Below are positions 43,112-55,269 of a stretch of DNA of 64,000 nucleotides, in pieces. Where the stretch lies: contig NW_006498507.1 in the NCBI RefSeq assembly GCF_000471905.2, positions 1,546,026 to 1,610,025 of the forward strand, in the 5' to 3' direction. The notes below the pieces were generated by a model that worked only from the letters and a program-made list of their open reading frames with translations, had not been told where the DNA came from and did not search any database. Both the position numbers and the translations under genes were made by a program. This DNA is from Amborella trichopoda. Lineage: Eukaryota > Streptophyta > Magnoliopsida > Amborellales > Amborellaceae. Numbering within the stretch: the stretch's first letter is position 1; the number at the start of each line of letters is the position of its first letter.

Positions 43112-43624
43112 AACTACACTCGTACTTAAATTTAGCTGCCAAAACTGCACTCATACTTAAATTTAACTACCAAAAGATTGGACGTTCCAATTACGTACAA
43201 AGGTCGTAAAAGGGTAGTCACATGAGGGAGTTTGTCTAAGATAAGCTCCCGCTTAAGCGAATGATTAATTTGGGTAATATTTATTCGAGAAATTATCGTA
43301 AATATACTTTAATTTATGTTTAATTGGAAAAAAAAAAAACCTAAACTTTCATTTACCTCGTCAGCACAATTTTTTTTTTTTTAGTTTTTTTGGTCCAAAA
43401 TGATCTTCAACACAGTCTTTCTACCGGAATACATATCATTTTATACAATATTTTAAATACTGTAGTAACTTCAAGTAATATTGCGGCACTTTAAGTACCG
43501 TAAAACTAAAACCCATTATACGACATTTTAAGTACCGTAAACACTAACCCATGTTATATGGCACTTAAAATGCCCTAAACTCTTTTCTCATTCAGTTTAT
43601 CTCTTTTATCTTTAATTCTTTTAT

Positions 43625-44192
43625 GGGAAATTTCAAAAAAACCTCAAAATAGACTTTTTACGCATTTTAGCCCACCCAACTTTTCCTAACAACCTTCCAC
43701 AAAAAAATAATGTTTCCTAGCAAATAACCCTATACAAAAAATTAATTATTGTTTTTGACGAAAGTACCATTCTCTTATATAACAAATCATTTTCAGATCT
43801 CAATAAAAAGAAAAGCCAAACCGAACTTGTACAACGTCGAACTGCTCACTTCAAAATGCCGGACTGCCCCTCCAAAATGCCGAACCGCTATATCAAAACA
43901 CTGGACTGCCTCTTCAAAATTCCAGACCGCAACTTCAAAACACTAGACCGCCCATTCCAGCAAACAATAATCGCCAGACCGCCACCATGAAATGCTAGAC
44001 TGCCACCATGAAACACAGGACCGGTCGGACCGCCAGTTCAAAATGCCTGACCGCCCTCTCCAATGAAAATAATTTGTTAGGTGAGAGAAAGGTATTTTCG
44101 TCCAAACAAAAATGAACTTTTGTATGGGGTTATGTACTAGGAAAAGTTGAGTGGATAAGGTGCATAAAAAAAATCCATTTTGCAATTTTCTC
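43625..44192. mobile_element. 568-bp Mutator-like MITE nested in the foldback
   Basis: Starts GGGAAATTTCAAAAAAACCT; its end is the inverted counterpart (TTTTGCAATTTTCTC), with arms of about 150 bp sharing CAACTTTTCCTA and ATAACCC(T/C)ATACAAAA. Flanks TTCTTTTAT (43616-43624) and TTCTTTTTT (44193-44201) form a 9-bp duplication with one mismatch. The core (43840-44055) is a tandem repeat of a roughly 21-bp unit (TTCAAAATGCCGGACTGCC-like). Confidence 0.7.
43840..44055. repeat. 21-bp minisatellite inside the nested MITE
   Basis: About eight diverged units of TTCAAAATGCCGGACYGCC type; GC-rich relative to its host. The open frames through it are repeat-driven. Confidence 0.7.
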
Positions 44193-45234
44193 TTCTTTTT
44201 TTTTCTAATTCTTTTTAATATTTATCTCTTCGTTATCTCTCTAATTCTTTATTTCTTATTTCTCTACAATCTCATCATCGTTTCCTTATATCATGTCCTC
44301 TGTTTTGCATAGCCGAAGTCAATGTTTGATTACTCTCTCTAAGGAAACGATGATGAGATTGTAGAGAGAGAAAGAAGAGATGAATATTAAAATGAATTAG
44401 AGAGAGAAAGAATAAATAAACATAAAAAGAATTAAAGATGAAAGAGATGCTTATCTTTTCTTTCTCTCTCTAATTCTTTTTAATATTTATCACTTCTTTC
44501 TCTCTCTAATTCTTTTTTATCTATTATTTCTCTCTACAATTTCATCGTTTCCTTATATAGATCATGTCCATTGTTTTGCATAGCCGAAGTTAGTGTTTGA
44601 TTACTCTCTCTAAGGAAACAATGATGAGATTGTAGAGAGAGAAAGAAGAGAAAAAAAAGAATTAGAGAGAGAAAGAAAAGATAAATATTAAAAAGAATTA
44701 GAGAGAGAAAAAAAAAAAAATTAAAAAGAATTAGAGAGAGAAAGAATAGATGAAAGAGATAAACAGAATGAGAAAATGGTTTACGGCATTTTAAGTGCCA
44801 TATAACATGGGTTAGTGTTTACGGTACTTAAAATACTGTATAAGGGTTAGTGTAAGTTTACGGTACTTAAAGTACCGTATAAAATGCCCTCAGCACTACG
44901 GTACTTAGAGTATCATATAGAATTACCTAAGTATTACGGTACTTAAAGTATCATATAATATGCACAAACTATTACAGTAATACGACTACTGTGAAAGTCA
45001 TTTTGGTAAAAACAAAAAACCAAAAATGAGGAAAAAAGGTATAGACGAGATCAACGAAAGTTTGAGGTTTTTTTTTCCAATTAAGCTTAAATTAAGGTAT
45101 ATTTGCAATAATTTTCTTATTTTTTTTTGAATCTTATTAATTTGCCCAAAAAATATCCCGTTAGCTACATTTGGCTAAAAAGAATGCTATAGTGGATATA
45201 TCTCAAATACATCTAAGACCTGGTTTAAAATCGT

Positions 45235-45490
45235 TGTCTAATACCTCCTGTGTAGAAATGACTCTCCCCTTAAAAGTCTATTTTTGAGATGGATTTTTTG
45301 AGATTATGAATATAAAAAAGTTAATTAATTTTTAAAATTAAAAATAATAATTTTATAAAAAAAACATTTGGACGATTAGTTTAATTGGTTTTAGATGGAC
45401 CACAATTTGCATCCATCTTTAAGATGGATGCTTTATACCTCATGGAGATGCAAATGTAGAAATGCGCCACGAAACAATTTTTTATAAATA
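45235..45490 (+). mobile_element. MITE family D copy, degraded
   Basis: GTGTAGAAATGACTCTCCCC, CTATTTTTGAGATGGATTTT, CATTTGGACGATTAGTTTAA, GCATCCATCTTTAAGATGGA, and an end ATGCGCCACGAAACAATTTT. Confidence 0.5.
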
Positions 45491-45689
45491 ATTTTTAAAT
45501 TTTATTACCTGTTTTAATTTTCATCTAATAATCATTTTCTAATATATCAAACTGGATACAAATCCACCCCTCTTGGCCCCAAATAAAAGTCTATAAGAAT
45601 TTTTTTAAAAAAAATTCCTATTTTATTATCAAATTTTAAAAATAGTCATGCATGTTTTATATCTTATGCTCAAGTCGCACTTTAAGAGT

Positions 45690-46165
45690 ACATAATACCC
45701 GTCCTTTTGAGGGTTACCGCTTTGGGGGTTACGGGAATGGATTTCCAATATGGAGATGGGTCTCCAAGAGAGAGACATGTCTTCTGAGAGAGAAGTGGTA
45801 TTCCCATGAGTTTTGAGTTGGTAAGGCTTCTACTTTTAGAGAGAGAAAATATGTTGATTGCTCTAGAGATTATCTTTCCGGTAGCGGTATTACGGTGGGA
45901 AAGAAGGTATTGATCGACGGTGTTGCTCGGTCAGGAGAACGAGGTTAGAAGAAATAATCACCGATAGTTGTTTACCGATATTTAGAGAGAAGTATATCTC
46001 TTGTAACTCAAAATTATAATAGTTATTGTGAGTGGCTTTCTACTTGTCGAGGCCGTGGATGTAGCCCTACGGGATGAACCACAGAAATCGTGTGTTGTTG
46101 TGGTGTGATTTTTATATTTGCTTTGTTTTTTTCACTTGATTTATAATTTTATTCATCTACTTTGC
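45690..46165 (+). mobile_element. LTR-like block, copy 1
   Basis: About 476 bp repeated at 46311-46776 with the same order of blocks: GATGGGTCTCCAAGAGAGAG, GTATTCCCATGAGTTT, GGTATTGATCGACGGTGTTG, ATATCTCTTGTAAC, TTCTACTTGTCGAGGCC and AATCGTGTGTTGTTGTGGTG. The ending (GTGGATGTAGCC, GAACCACAGAAATCGTGTG, TTCATCTACTTTGC) is like the 3' part of many copia LTRs. TG/CA ends are not clear. Confidence 0.45.
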
Positions 46166-46310
46166 GATCAAGGTGGACATTGTTTGGTTTGGTGATAGTC
46201 AAATCGCCATAGCCATATTTTCTTCTAAAAGATTATGGATATTATGGTAAAAAGAAAATAGACTTTATGGAAAGCAAGAAAGTGATATCTATATAAGAGA
46301 ATCAAGAAAG

Positions 46311-46776
46311 ACATAATACTATCCTTTTGAGGGCCACCCCTTTGGGAGTTTTGAGAATGGATCTTAAATATGGAGATGGGTCTCCAAGAGAGAGAGATAT
46401 GGCCTTTGAGAGAAAGACGGTATTCCCATGAGTTTGGGTTGGTAAGGCTTCCACTTTTAAAGAGAGAAAATCTCTCAGTTGCTCTCGAGGTTATCTTCCT
46501 GATAGCGGTATTGCAGTAGGAAAGAAGGTATTGATCGACGGTGTTGCTCGGTCGCGAGAGCGAGTTTAGAAGGGAGAATCGGTGATCGCCGTTTACTGTT
46601 GTTTAGAGAGAGTTATATCTCTTGTAACCCAAAACTGTAATCTTAAGTGTGATAATGGATTTCTACTTGTCGAGGCCCTACGGAGTGAACCACATAAATC
46701 GTGTGTTATTGTGGTGTAACTTTTATATTTGCTTTATTTCTTTCACTCGATTTATAATTGTGTTCATCTACTTTGC
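46311..46776 (+). mobile_element. LTR-like block, copy 2
   Basis: Direct repeat of the block 621 bp upstream, diverged by scattered substitutions. The 145-bp spacer (46166-46310) has no primer-binding site that I recognise. The two copies could be LTRs of a small TRIM-like element or a tandem duplication of a solo LTR. Confidence 0.45.
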
Positions 46777-47003
46777 ATTTAGCCAATCATGTACACAATT
46801 TTGGGTGGGATCCTGGTATTTGGGATTCCCGGTTCCGCAAGCTAGGGATACTCGAGAACCCTATACCACCTTGAATGACGTGAGCTGCATCCAGTGAGAA
46901 CCACATATATGATTTTAGAGGAATTTGGCTGTAAAACCAAAAGGCGCCCACCTAATTAGAGGGACAGATAAATTGATAGAATGGGCTTAGTTATGTTTTA
47001 AGC
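46777..47003. other. Unassigned sequence
   Basis: Flank of the LTR-like block; contains GGGATCCTGGTATTTGGGAT near 46808, not assigned. Confidence 0.3.
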
Positions 47004-47300
47004 AGGGGTGGCAATAGGCCAAGTGGCCTTGCCTAGCCTTAAAATACTAGGGCTTGGGCCACAAAATGTGGCCCGAAAGTCGAGCTAGGGCTACGACATG
47101 ACCAGCCCAGCCCGACTCTCTTTTTTTCCTTACTTTTCCTTGATTAATTTTTCTTTTTATCTAGCAGCCTAGCCCTGATAGGGATAGAAATAGGGCTTCT
47201 TTGGCATGGTCATGTCCAAGCTAAGCTTGGACTAGCCCTTTAGGCACCAGGGCCGGGCTAAGTCTGGCTTAGCCCAAGCTTGGCCCTTTGTTGGCCCTAG
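47004..47300 (+). mobile_element. hAT-like GGTGGCAA element, GGCC-rich variant
   Basis: Starts AGGGGTGGCAATAGGCC. Body rich in TAGCCC, GGGCTTGGGCC and AGCTTGG words; two inverted halves around an AT-rich centre at 47120-47165. The right terminus is decayed. A related fragment lies at 54435-54552. Confidence 0.5.
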
Positions 47301-48271
47301 TTTTCCAGAAGACTGTACCCTTCTATTAAGCCATGTTTAGTTGAAAACACAAGATCGAACCAGGGCCCACCCGGCCCCTTTGTTTTAGCGACTCACCATA
47401 TGGTCTCCTTGCCAAGAACTCCTCGACAACGATAAAGGAACCATCTTGCATATAGCAGCAGAGCGACTTTTTTGTTTCACAATATGACCAGGACAATTAT
47501 CCCTACCCTCAGTATCTTACGAGTTTATACATATACTTAGTCGGGTACGGTTTCCTAAGAGAAGAAATAGAGAGTCCAAATTTTCAATGGTCATTTGAAG
47601 CCAGCGATTTAAACGGAATCACCCAGTCCGACCTGGGAATCGGTCACCCCGTAATGATTTTGTTAATATGGTCTAAAAGAGAACCAATGATTTGCTGTAG
47701 TAAAACACTGTTTTGCTATAGTAAAAATGCTTATTCACTGATCTGGACTGATTTTTGATTGATTCATTGGTTTTGCACGTATTTTTTGCCAATTAACGAT
47801 TTTTTTCGTACAATAAAACAATGATCCAGACCACCAATTCATCGATTTGGACCGGTTTTTGCGACAACTGATCCTGGTCAGCAATCTGTTTTTTAGATCG
47901 TTGTTTGAAGTCGAAATCAATTTCTCTCATTTTTCACCAAATTTATTTAAATATGCCAGAAAATGTTCTTAACACATTGATCTATAGAAGTGCTGACCAA
48001 TTTTTTTTTTAATCAAAACCAAAATCTCTTGTATACGTTTTTTATTTTGGCTATTTTTTGCCTATTTTCTTATTAAACTATTTTTGCTATTTTATTCTTT
48101 TATTTGACTTTGATTTATACCTCCTATCATATGAAATTCTTGACTTTATGTTTGTCATTTTTCTATTTTTCTCTATTTTTTATCAACTGCGGCAGTCGGC
48201 TAACTCAACAACTCAAACAGTTCAACTCGAATACGTAGATGAGTGTTTGACCCACCAGTCCATTTTCTAAA
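47301..48271. other. Unassigned sequence
   Basis: 47590-47900 has CGGTCACCCCGTAATG and TTGGACCGGTTTTTG words resembling family E hAT MITEs, but no clean termini. No gene recognised. Confidence 0.3.
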
Positions 48272-48659
48272 AAGGTTTATGTAAGGTTGTAACCTTAAAA
48301 TGTAGAGTTAAAGATGCACCTAAAAAATCCATCGGAAAAGGTTGTTTTAATGTAAAAAAACCCTCTAATTGATTGTCTCGACATCTAGATGTATGAATAT
48401 GAAAAAAAAAGTATTTTCAGTCCTAAAAATAGTACTTCTTGCAACACATTATTTAGACCGTCAATTTTCAAGATTTTCATATGTTTCTAGATCTACTTGA
48501 TTTTAACTATATTTCGAGTTTAAGATTTTATAATTAGATATGAAAAGAGATTTTCTGATAATCCTAAGAATTTTGTATACCAAAATTACATTATGATAAA
48601 ATTTGGAGGCGGGCCTTAATTGGATTGTTTAAGTTTGCAACATTTTAGAAACCACACCC
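48272..48659 (-). mobile_element. MITE family B copy
   Basis: Left end AGGTTTATGTAAGGTTGTAA; right end GCAACATTTTAGAAACCACA plus CCC. Body GATTGTCTCGACATCTAGAT, CTTGCAACACATTATTTAGA, ATCTACTTGATTTTAACTAT. It is in reverse orientation to 21301-21650. Confidence 0.6.
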
Positions 48660-49397
48660 TACATAAATTTAAATATTATGTAGATAAATATTGTGTGAAG
48701 TTTTGGGTTAGCCAAGACAAAACTGACCCAAATCCATCCCAGAAATTGTTAGGGCCTAATATGGCTCACTCAGATCTGACCCATTAGCCTTAAAGTGTGG
48801 TCCAAGCTCGGCCTACCTTGGGCTACAATAAAGAGTCAAGAGAGGTAAGATAGTACCTGCATTTTGGTCTGAGTTCGACTTTTACAAAGAAACTAGCACC
48901 GAACAATTATCGATCCCAATTTCAGCTTTCGTGGTTGTTGTTCTATTGAAGACCCATTGCTGCATGTAGTGCAATTCGTGAAGCCAATCTAATAGAGCAA
49001 ATTGAAAGAGGAGGTCAGGCAAAACAATAACCTTTTTTTTTCTTCCCTCTTTCTTCTTCATCATTAAAACTTAGTCCATCTTTCATTCCTTTGTCTTTAC
49101 ATCTCTCAATGTTTAAACCTCTCACCACTTACATATCTTTTCCTTCTCTCACGTCATATCATCCATACCTCAACGCATATTATCATCCATACCTCAGCAC
49201 ATATTCATATCACCAGTGACATATTTCTTTTTCACCACTTACATTTTTTTTTTCCTTGTATTTTTGAGTTTTCATCAAATGATTTTCAGATTAAAGAAAT
49301 GAGCACATGGAGAACTCTAGCCAGTGGGGGTAGAAAGGGTAAATTTTTGAAGCTTTAATTTCTAATCGAAATAAGAGAACATCAAAAGATATATGAC
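48660..49397. other. Unassigned sequence
   Basis: 48695-48840 has GGGCCTAATATGGCTC and GGCCTACCTTGGGCTAC words of the GGCC-rich hAT-like type. No gene. 49130-49250 holds a small tandem motif (ATCATCCATACCTCA twice). Confidence 0.3.
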
Positions 49398-52228
49398 ATC
49401 AACGACTCGGACATCCTCAAACTAAAGTAGTCCGTTACTTAGAATCTAAACAATTGATTAATGTTGATGCATGAAATAAATCTCATTATGTTTGTGCTAG
49501 CTGTCAGATGGGAAAAGGTTGTAAACTTCTGTTTAGAAGTACTGATAATACCTATATAGAGCCTATTTTTAAGATTCATTTAGATTTAAGGGGCTCTTCT
49601 CTAGTTTTATCTACTAGAAGTTATCGCTTTTTTGTGGTCTTTGTGAATGATTACACTCGTTTTTCTTGGATTTATCCTTTGAAAAGAAAATCTGAATTTT
49701 TTCTGTATTTGTGAAATTTCATCGTATGGTTGAAGGGAGATTTGATAAATGAATTCGAATTTTTCAGTGTGATGGAGGTGGTGAGTTTGCTAAGAAAGAA
49801 TTCATTAATCATCTTATTGAGAATGGAATTGCGCAGCAAATGTCATGTCCAGGAACAACTGAATAAAATGGAGTAACTGAAAGGAAATATCGAAATATTG
49901 TAGAGCTGGGTCTTACAATGATATTTCATGCAGGAATTCCTAAACGGTTTTGGGTTGAAGCTTTCCATATTGCAGTCTTTATAATAAACAAGATTCCCTC
50001 GACTAATCCGCAATTGCATTCACCATATTCTTTGTTGTTTGGTTGCCTACCAGACTAGTCTTCACTTCATTTTTTTGGTTGTTGGTGTTTTTTCATGCCT
50101 TTGAGACTATGCTGTAGATAAATTCTATCATCATTCTCTTCCCTATGTATTTTTAAGTTTCAGTATTTAGCATAAGGGTTACAAATATTTGCATCCACCA
50201 ACAGGGCGAGCCTATATCAATAGACATGTTGTATTTGATGAAAATATATATCATTGTGCTAACCCCAATTCTCTATTTGATAGTGCTAAAGTTCAGGGGG
50301 AGCTATCCACCTATGCCGAATGGTCAGAGTGTTATGAGTCTGACACACATACTCATTCTTCTTAACATAAACCACCCAGATGGGACACCCTTGGTGTATC
50401 TGGTCCATCAAGTACTGCTTCGCCCATCACCAATGATAGCTCTCCAACTTCTCATATAGAAGAAGATTTCACCACTGCAACACCAATCCAAGATGTACAG
50501 AATGATGCAACATACAATCATGGTGATGATAATGTTGCCACTCAAGAAACCAATCAATCTAATTTTTTACCAGCCTCTGAGTATTATTGTCATCGCATAT
50601 TCAGAAAATCTCAAGATGGTACTCGAAGACCTCGGATTCTCCCATCCATGGTAGCAATCTTAAGTGCTCCTACTTTTGAAGTTATCCCCTTTGAACATAA
50701 AACTAATAAGTCAACCTTGGGGTATCTAGGTTGGAATCGTGTGATGGAAGAGAAAATTGAAGCTCTACATATTAACTCAACTTGGGAGCTAGTTCCACAC
50801 CTTCCAAGTATGAATATTGTTGGTTCTCATTGGGTCTATAAGACTAAATTAAAGTCTGATGGTAGTTTAAAAAGGCTTAAAGCCAGACTAGTTACTAAAA
50901 GATACAATCAGGTTGCTGGAATTGATTTATTTGAAATATTCAATCCTGTAATTAAACATGCTAGTATTCGGATTGCGCTCATCATTGCTATTATGCGTAA
51001 CTGGTCTATCAAACAACTTGATGTGAAAAATGCTTTCCTGCATTGCTTTCTTAATGAACATGTTTTTATGTAACAACATCTTGGATTTGTGAGCTCAAAA
51101 TATCCAAATTATGTCTGCAAATTAAAAAGAGTTTTATATAGTCCCAAGCAAGTACTACGAGTCTGGTTTGATCAATTTAATGCCTATTTATTATCATTGG
51201 GTTTTAATTGCAGCATATCTGATTTATCTCTATTTATTTCTCGCATTAGTAAAGGCACTATTATCCTTCTCCTTTATGTTGATGATACTATTGTTATTGA
51301 TGATAATTCATATCTTCTAAAATGATTCATTTCCCAACTTGAAAGGGAATTTGCAAAGGAAGATCTTAAACCTCTTCACTACTTTCTTGGCATCAAGATA
51401 TCTTATTTTTCATATATAATTTTTCTATCGCAAAGAAAATATGCCCGTGATCTCCTTAATCGTGCTCAGATGCTCGGTGCCAAACCTATTTCAACACCAA
51501 TAGCAATAAAGAATAATATTCATGTGAATTCTGATCTAGTTCTAGATCCGTCCCTTTATCAGAGCATTATTAGTACACTCCAATACATTACCATAACATG
51601 ATCTGACTTTTCCCATGGTGTTAATACAATGTGTCAATCTGCGCATACCCCAACAATTGTACATTTTCAAGCAATGATGTGGATTATTCGTTATCTCAGT
51701 AGTGCACGGTCCTGTGGTATAAAAATCTTATCTGATAGTTCCCTTGTGTTATATGCTTTCTCTGATACCGACTGGGCTGGGTGTCCAAACACTTGCCGTT
51801 CAACCACTGGTTTCTGCACTTATATTGGTTCCAATTACATATCTTGGAGTGCTAAGAAACAATCGACTATGACTCGTTTAAGTGCTGAAGTGGAATACCG
51901 ATCTATAGCATCCACTGTTGCATAATTGACATGGCTTTCTTTTATTCTTTGAGATAATGGGGTGCCTCTTGTTCAGCCACCTACGCGTTTTTGTGACAAT
52001 ATCAATGCTATCTACATGACAGTTAGTCCTGTTTTTCATGCTCAGACAAAGCACATTGAGTTAGACTATCATTTTGTGAGCGAAAATGTTGTTCTTGGAT
52101 TACCTATCACTTGTTTTGTTTCCTCTCGCAATCAAATAGCTGATATCTTCACCAAGATTTTGCCATGAGATGCTTTTCGAGATCTTTGTTTCAAACAAAG
52201 ACTTCAAATGCCTCCCAAGACGAGTTTG
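49398..52228 (+). pseudogene. Ty1/copia retrotransposon pol remnant
   Basis: Domains in order: GAG-pre-integrase (HQRLGHPQ at 49398, CASCQMGKGC at 49497), integrase core (IHLDLRG, NDYTRF, QCDGGGEF, then NGVTERKYRN at 49870), RT from about 50700 (NSTWELVP, GSHWVYKTKLKSDGSLKRLK, DVKNAFLHCF; YVDD at 51274-51285), and RNase H (SDTDWAGCP, LSAEVEYRSI, KHIELDYHFVSENV, QIADIFTKILP). Several stop codons and frameshifts interrupt it (for example near 49474, 49864, 51071 and 51322). The gag and 5' LTR are absent, so it cannot move on its own. Intact elements of this class encode about 1,300 residues. Confidence 0.9.
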
Positions 52229-52233
52229 AGGCG
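52214..52233 (+). other. Polypurine tract of the copia remnant
   Basis: GAGTTTGAGGCGGAG follows the end of RNase H, matching the TTGAGGGGGAG-type tract that precedes copia 3' LTRs; one interrupting C. Confidence 0.55.
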
Positions 52234-52566
52234 GAGTAATAGAAACAAAATTCATAAATTATAACAAGATAGGAAAGTAACAACATATGAAATTATATAT
52301 TGCCTATGACAAGATAGAAAAGTGTATATTACATATGACAAGATAAGAAAGTGTATATTACACCATGATTACTCTTATATATACAATAAAACAACCACCA
52401 CCAGATTTGTGTGGGGCAAAATTATTTTCTCAAAGAGTTTTTCTCTCTCTAAATTTTTTTTAAAAATAAAAATAAAAAATCATTGTGAGAGAGAGAAAAT
52501 CAAGCAAGAAAGAGTATGTAAAAATAAGGAGTTTTAACCTTTATTCATACTTTATAGAGTGAAAGG
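52234..52566 (+). mobile_element. Probable 3' LTR of the copia remnant
   Basis: Starts right after the polypurine tract. It has three imperfect tandem copies of ACAAGATAGGAAAGT with TATATT (52263-52365), and later GA/CT runs. No second LTR is present in the window, so the right boundary is a guess. Confidence 0.4.
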
Positions 52567-53597
52567 TGACTTTTAAAGGTGACCATTAAATTGAATAGTC
52601 ACTACTATTCACTGTTATGTGACTTTTGGGAACCCAATAGTCACCATCATTTGGGAACCAAATGGTCACCATCAATGGTCATCAACCATTGGATCTGCCA
52701 GTCCAGCAATGGTAACTGCTACAACCGTATAACACTTCGAAGACAATGGGCCGCGTCTCGTAAAAATGGGGCAAGTCGAGAGGCAGATCTATGCGAGGGC
52801 TAAGGGCACTTCTACGAGCATGTGAAATGTAAGGTACGCCATCAAATGCCCACGTATGCGTATGTGCTCATGTCCGTGCATATCGCACGTTTCATGTGCT
52901 CCGCACTTACACCCACATTCTCACTTTTGTTCGATGAATATAAGGTGTAAGAGTGTTTCCACATATATATTAGTCTTTCTTCACTACATTCTTCAATGTT
53001 GGATTAAAACCCACCAACTTCTTTCCCTTATTATTATATGCTTAGGAAAATAACATAAGTAGGTACATTATTGAAATACTTTATCGTATTATTCAAACAC
53101 TTAAAATGCTAACATTTCATCCACTATTTCAAAATAATGTGAGAAAACATAGGCAACTGTATATTACCTACATAATATGAAGGTTTCTTTCGATTTGAAC
53201 CTTCACATAGAGTATGCACTACAAAGTTCATCAAATTTTGTGGTGGCCCATAGCTTTGAACCATGTTTCTTATCCAACAAACTAGTAGTATAACTCACAA
53301 ATAATATCCATCTCTGATATCTTTAGTTGTCAGCACATTTCGGACCTTGTGCTTAAATTTTGATTTTTTAAGTGCTTTCGTGACGAGTCCCATGTTATAG
53401 GAAGTGGCATCACTTCCATACTTATGTAGTTATGTCTATCAAGAGTGCCCCTGTATTTAAAGCCGTCCAACTTATAAACAGTCGCATACGTCATTAAGAG
53501 TTTAACTCAACTAACATGCAAGTCATTACTAGACTTATCTACCATATGGATTTCATTAGAAAATGTGCTAAAAATAATTTTTCGTTAAGTAGCCGAA
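52567..53597. other. Unassigned sequence
   Basis: No gene recognised. GGGAACC(C/A)AATAGTCACCAT recurs at 52628-52680. Confidence 0.3.
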
Positions 53598-54125
53598 CTA
53601 ATCACACATATAGCTTATTATTATTACATTGAAACCTAAAATTTTGAGGATATAGAAAGCTAGGTTGGGGTTCGCACTATTGATAATTACTTTATGAACT
53701 CTAGCCCTATTCTCCTTGATATTTAACCATGTCATCCTTGAAAGGGCTTTTGTCAAAGATTGGTCAAATTTTCTTTTCACTTCCCATATTCTAAACTTAC
53801 CACTTCATATGTCATTAATTTTTGTACGGAGTTATGTTTGGTACAATATGTCTAGATTTACCATTATATACATTATTACAAACTCTTACAATAGTAGCAT
53901 GATTATCACAGTATATTGTGATTGACTTATCATTTTTAGCCACATTTGTAAGTCATATAAACCATTCTTAAGCAATATTGTTTCTTCGCAAGCATAATCT
54001 AGAGCAATAATTTCTGACTTCATTACAGAGCGTGAAATATAAGTTTACTTAGTTGACCCCATAATACCACACCCTAAGATAAAGTAAAATCCATTCGGAT
54101 ATTGATAAGAATTTAGTTGGATATG
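53598..54125 (-). pseudogene. Ty1/copia RNase H and C-terminus remnant
   Basis: On the minus strand, from right to left: MGSTK near 54060, SRSVMKSEIIALDYACEE (about 54035-53980), then YCDNHAT near 53905, and DQSLTKALSRMTWLNIKEN near 53765. These match the end of copia polyproteins (RNase H followed by an ADPLTKGL-type motif). Frameshifts separate the segments. It is a different copy from the 49-52 kb element and lies on the opposite strand. Confidence 0.65.
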
Positions 54126-54434
54126 TTTGAGTAGTGCTATATAACATCTACATCACCATGGTTTTTCCTCTAGATGAGCAATGAACTCAGATTACGGTTT
54201 CATGGAGAGTGCTAAAACTTTATGAAGACAAAATCTGGTATAATGTTTCCTGCATCCGAGTTGAAAATATGTTCCTATGAGAGAGAGAGTGAGAACACCA
54301 CCAAAACTAAGAACAAGATAATAATGTATTCTGAACTATTTCTATTAAACTATAACTATATCTCTGGCTCGGCACTTGGAGTTGTGGCCCAAATTAGACT
54401 AGCAGTTGAAGTGTCTTTATAAGAGTGATAAAGG
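54126..54434. other. Unassigned sequence
   Basis: The short open frame at 54222-54422 is not recognised. Confidence 0.3.
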
Positions 54435-54552
54435 GCACACCTGGGCTTGGCCCTGGCCTGGTCCTTATCCCTAGAGGGCCGGCATTGGTGCTAGCCCGGC
54501 CCTCAGGCCATAGTTTGTGGGCCAGGCTACCTAGCCCATTGCCAATCCTATG
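54435..54552 (-). mobile_element. hAT-like GGTGGCAA fragment, GGCC-rich
   Basis: GGCTTGGCCCTGGCCTGGTC, GGGCCGGCATTGGTGCTAGC, and terminus CTAGCCCATTGCCAATCCTA. Related to 47004-47300. Confidence 0.45.
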
Positions 54553-54911
54553 TCTTTATCCTCAACCCAAGTAATTTGCTTGAATTTATGAAGTACTTGG
54601 GGCATATTTTTCTTGGGTTTTGATTTTCTTAGGGTATATGTTCATCCTAAGATTTTGGTTTTTTCAATTACCAAAATACCATACTTGTTTCGGCTTTCAA
54701 ATTTGGAACAAGTATTTAATGATAATATATTCTGAATTTGGGGTGTGGAACAAAGAGTATTAGGTCATTTGACTCAAATAACTTAAGTTGACCAAATTAC
54801 GAAATTGTCTTTACTTGATTACTGTTTCCAACCTAGAACAAAGGGAAATTGAGTACCAAAATTACTAAGGAGATTCTAAAACGTAAATATTTTTTAAAGC
54901 AAATACTTAAT

Positions 54912-55269
54912 GGGTGCAGTTTGTACAGAGCTAAGGCTCTAAACCATCAAAGTAAAGCGCACATTCAAATAGTCTCGATAAGTGTGGCTTCAATATTGGA
55001 AATCTTTGTGATAGCCTTAAAATATATTTTCATCTCTAATTATATTATTTAGCGCTTAAAAAATAGTGTAGATCGAACAGATCTATGAAAACTTGAAAAT
55101 CTTGAAAACTGACAGTCCAAAATCAATTTTTTTCTCTTGTCCATACATCTTGAGGTGGATATGATTAATTTGAGGATATTTGGGCATCAAAACAACCTCT
55201 TCTAGTGAAATTTTTGAGGTGTGCCCTAATTTGAGAGTTTAGAGCCTCGCACTTATATAAACCTTTTCC
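54912..55269 (+). mobile_element. MITE family A, complete copy
   Basis: Starts GGGTGCAGTTTGTACAGAGC and ends GCACTTATATAAACCTTTTC plus C. Flanks ATACTTAAT (54903-54911) and ATAATTGAT (55270-55278) are a probable 9-bp duplication with two mismatches. Internal order as in 14220-14613, with a small central deletion. Confidence 0.65.

Larger units (their letters stand above)
43286..45118. mobile_element. Large foldback element with nested MITE and hairpin core
   Basis: The arms, about 340 bp (43286-43624) and 370 bp (44750-45118), are inverted repeats. TTAATTTATGTTTAATTGGA at 43311 pairs with the complement of TCCAATTAAGCTTAAATTAA at 45076. ACACTAACCCATGTTATATG at 43543 pairs exactly with the complement of CATATAACATGGGTTAGTGT near 44800. 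Arms carry repeated near-palindromes such as ACGGTACTTAAAGTACCGT (44860-44878). The centre (44193-44760) holds two tandem hairpin units of TTTCTCTCTCTAATTC and GAATTAGAGAGAGAAA around TGTTTTGCATAGCCGAAG. No transposase is visible. Confidence 0.7.
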
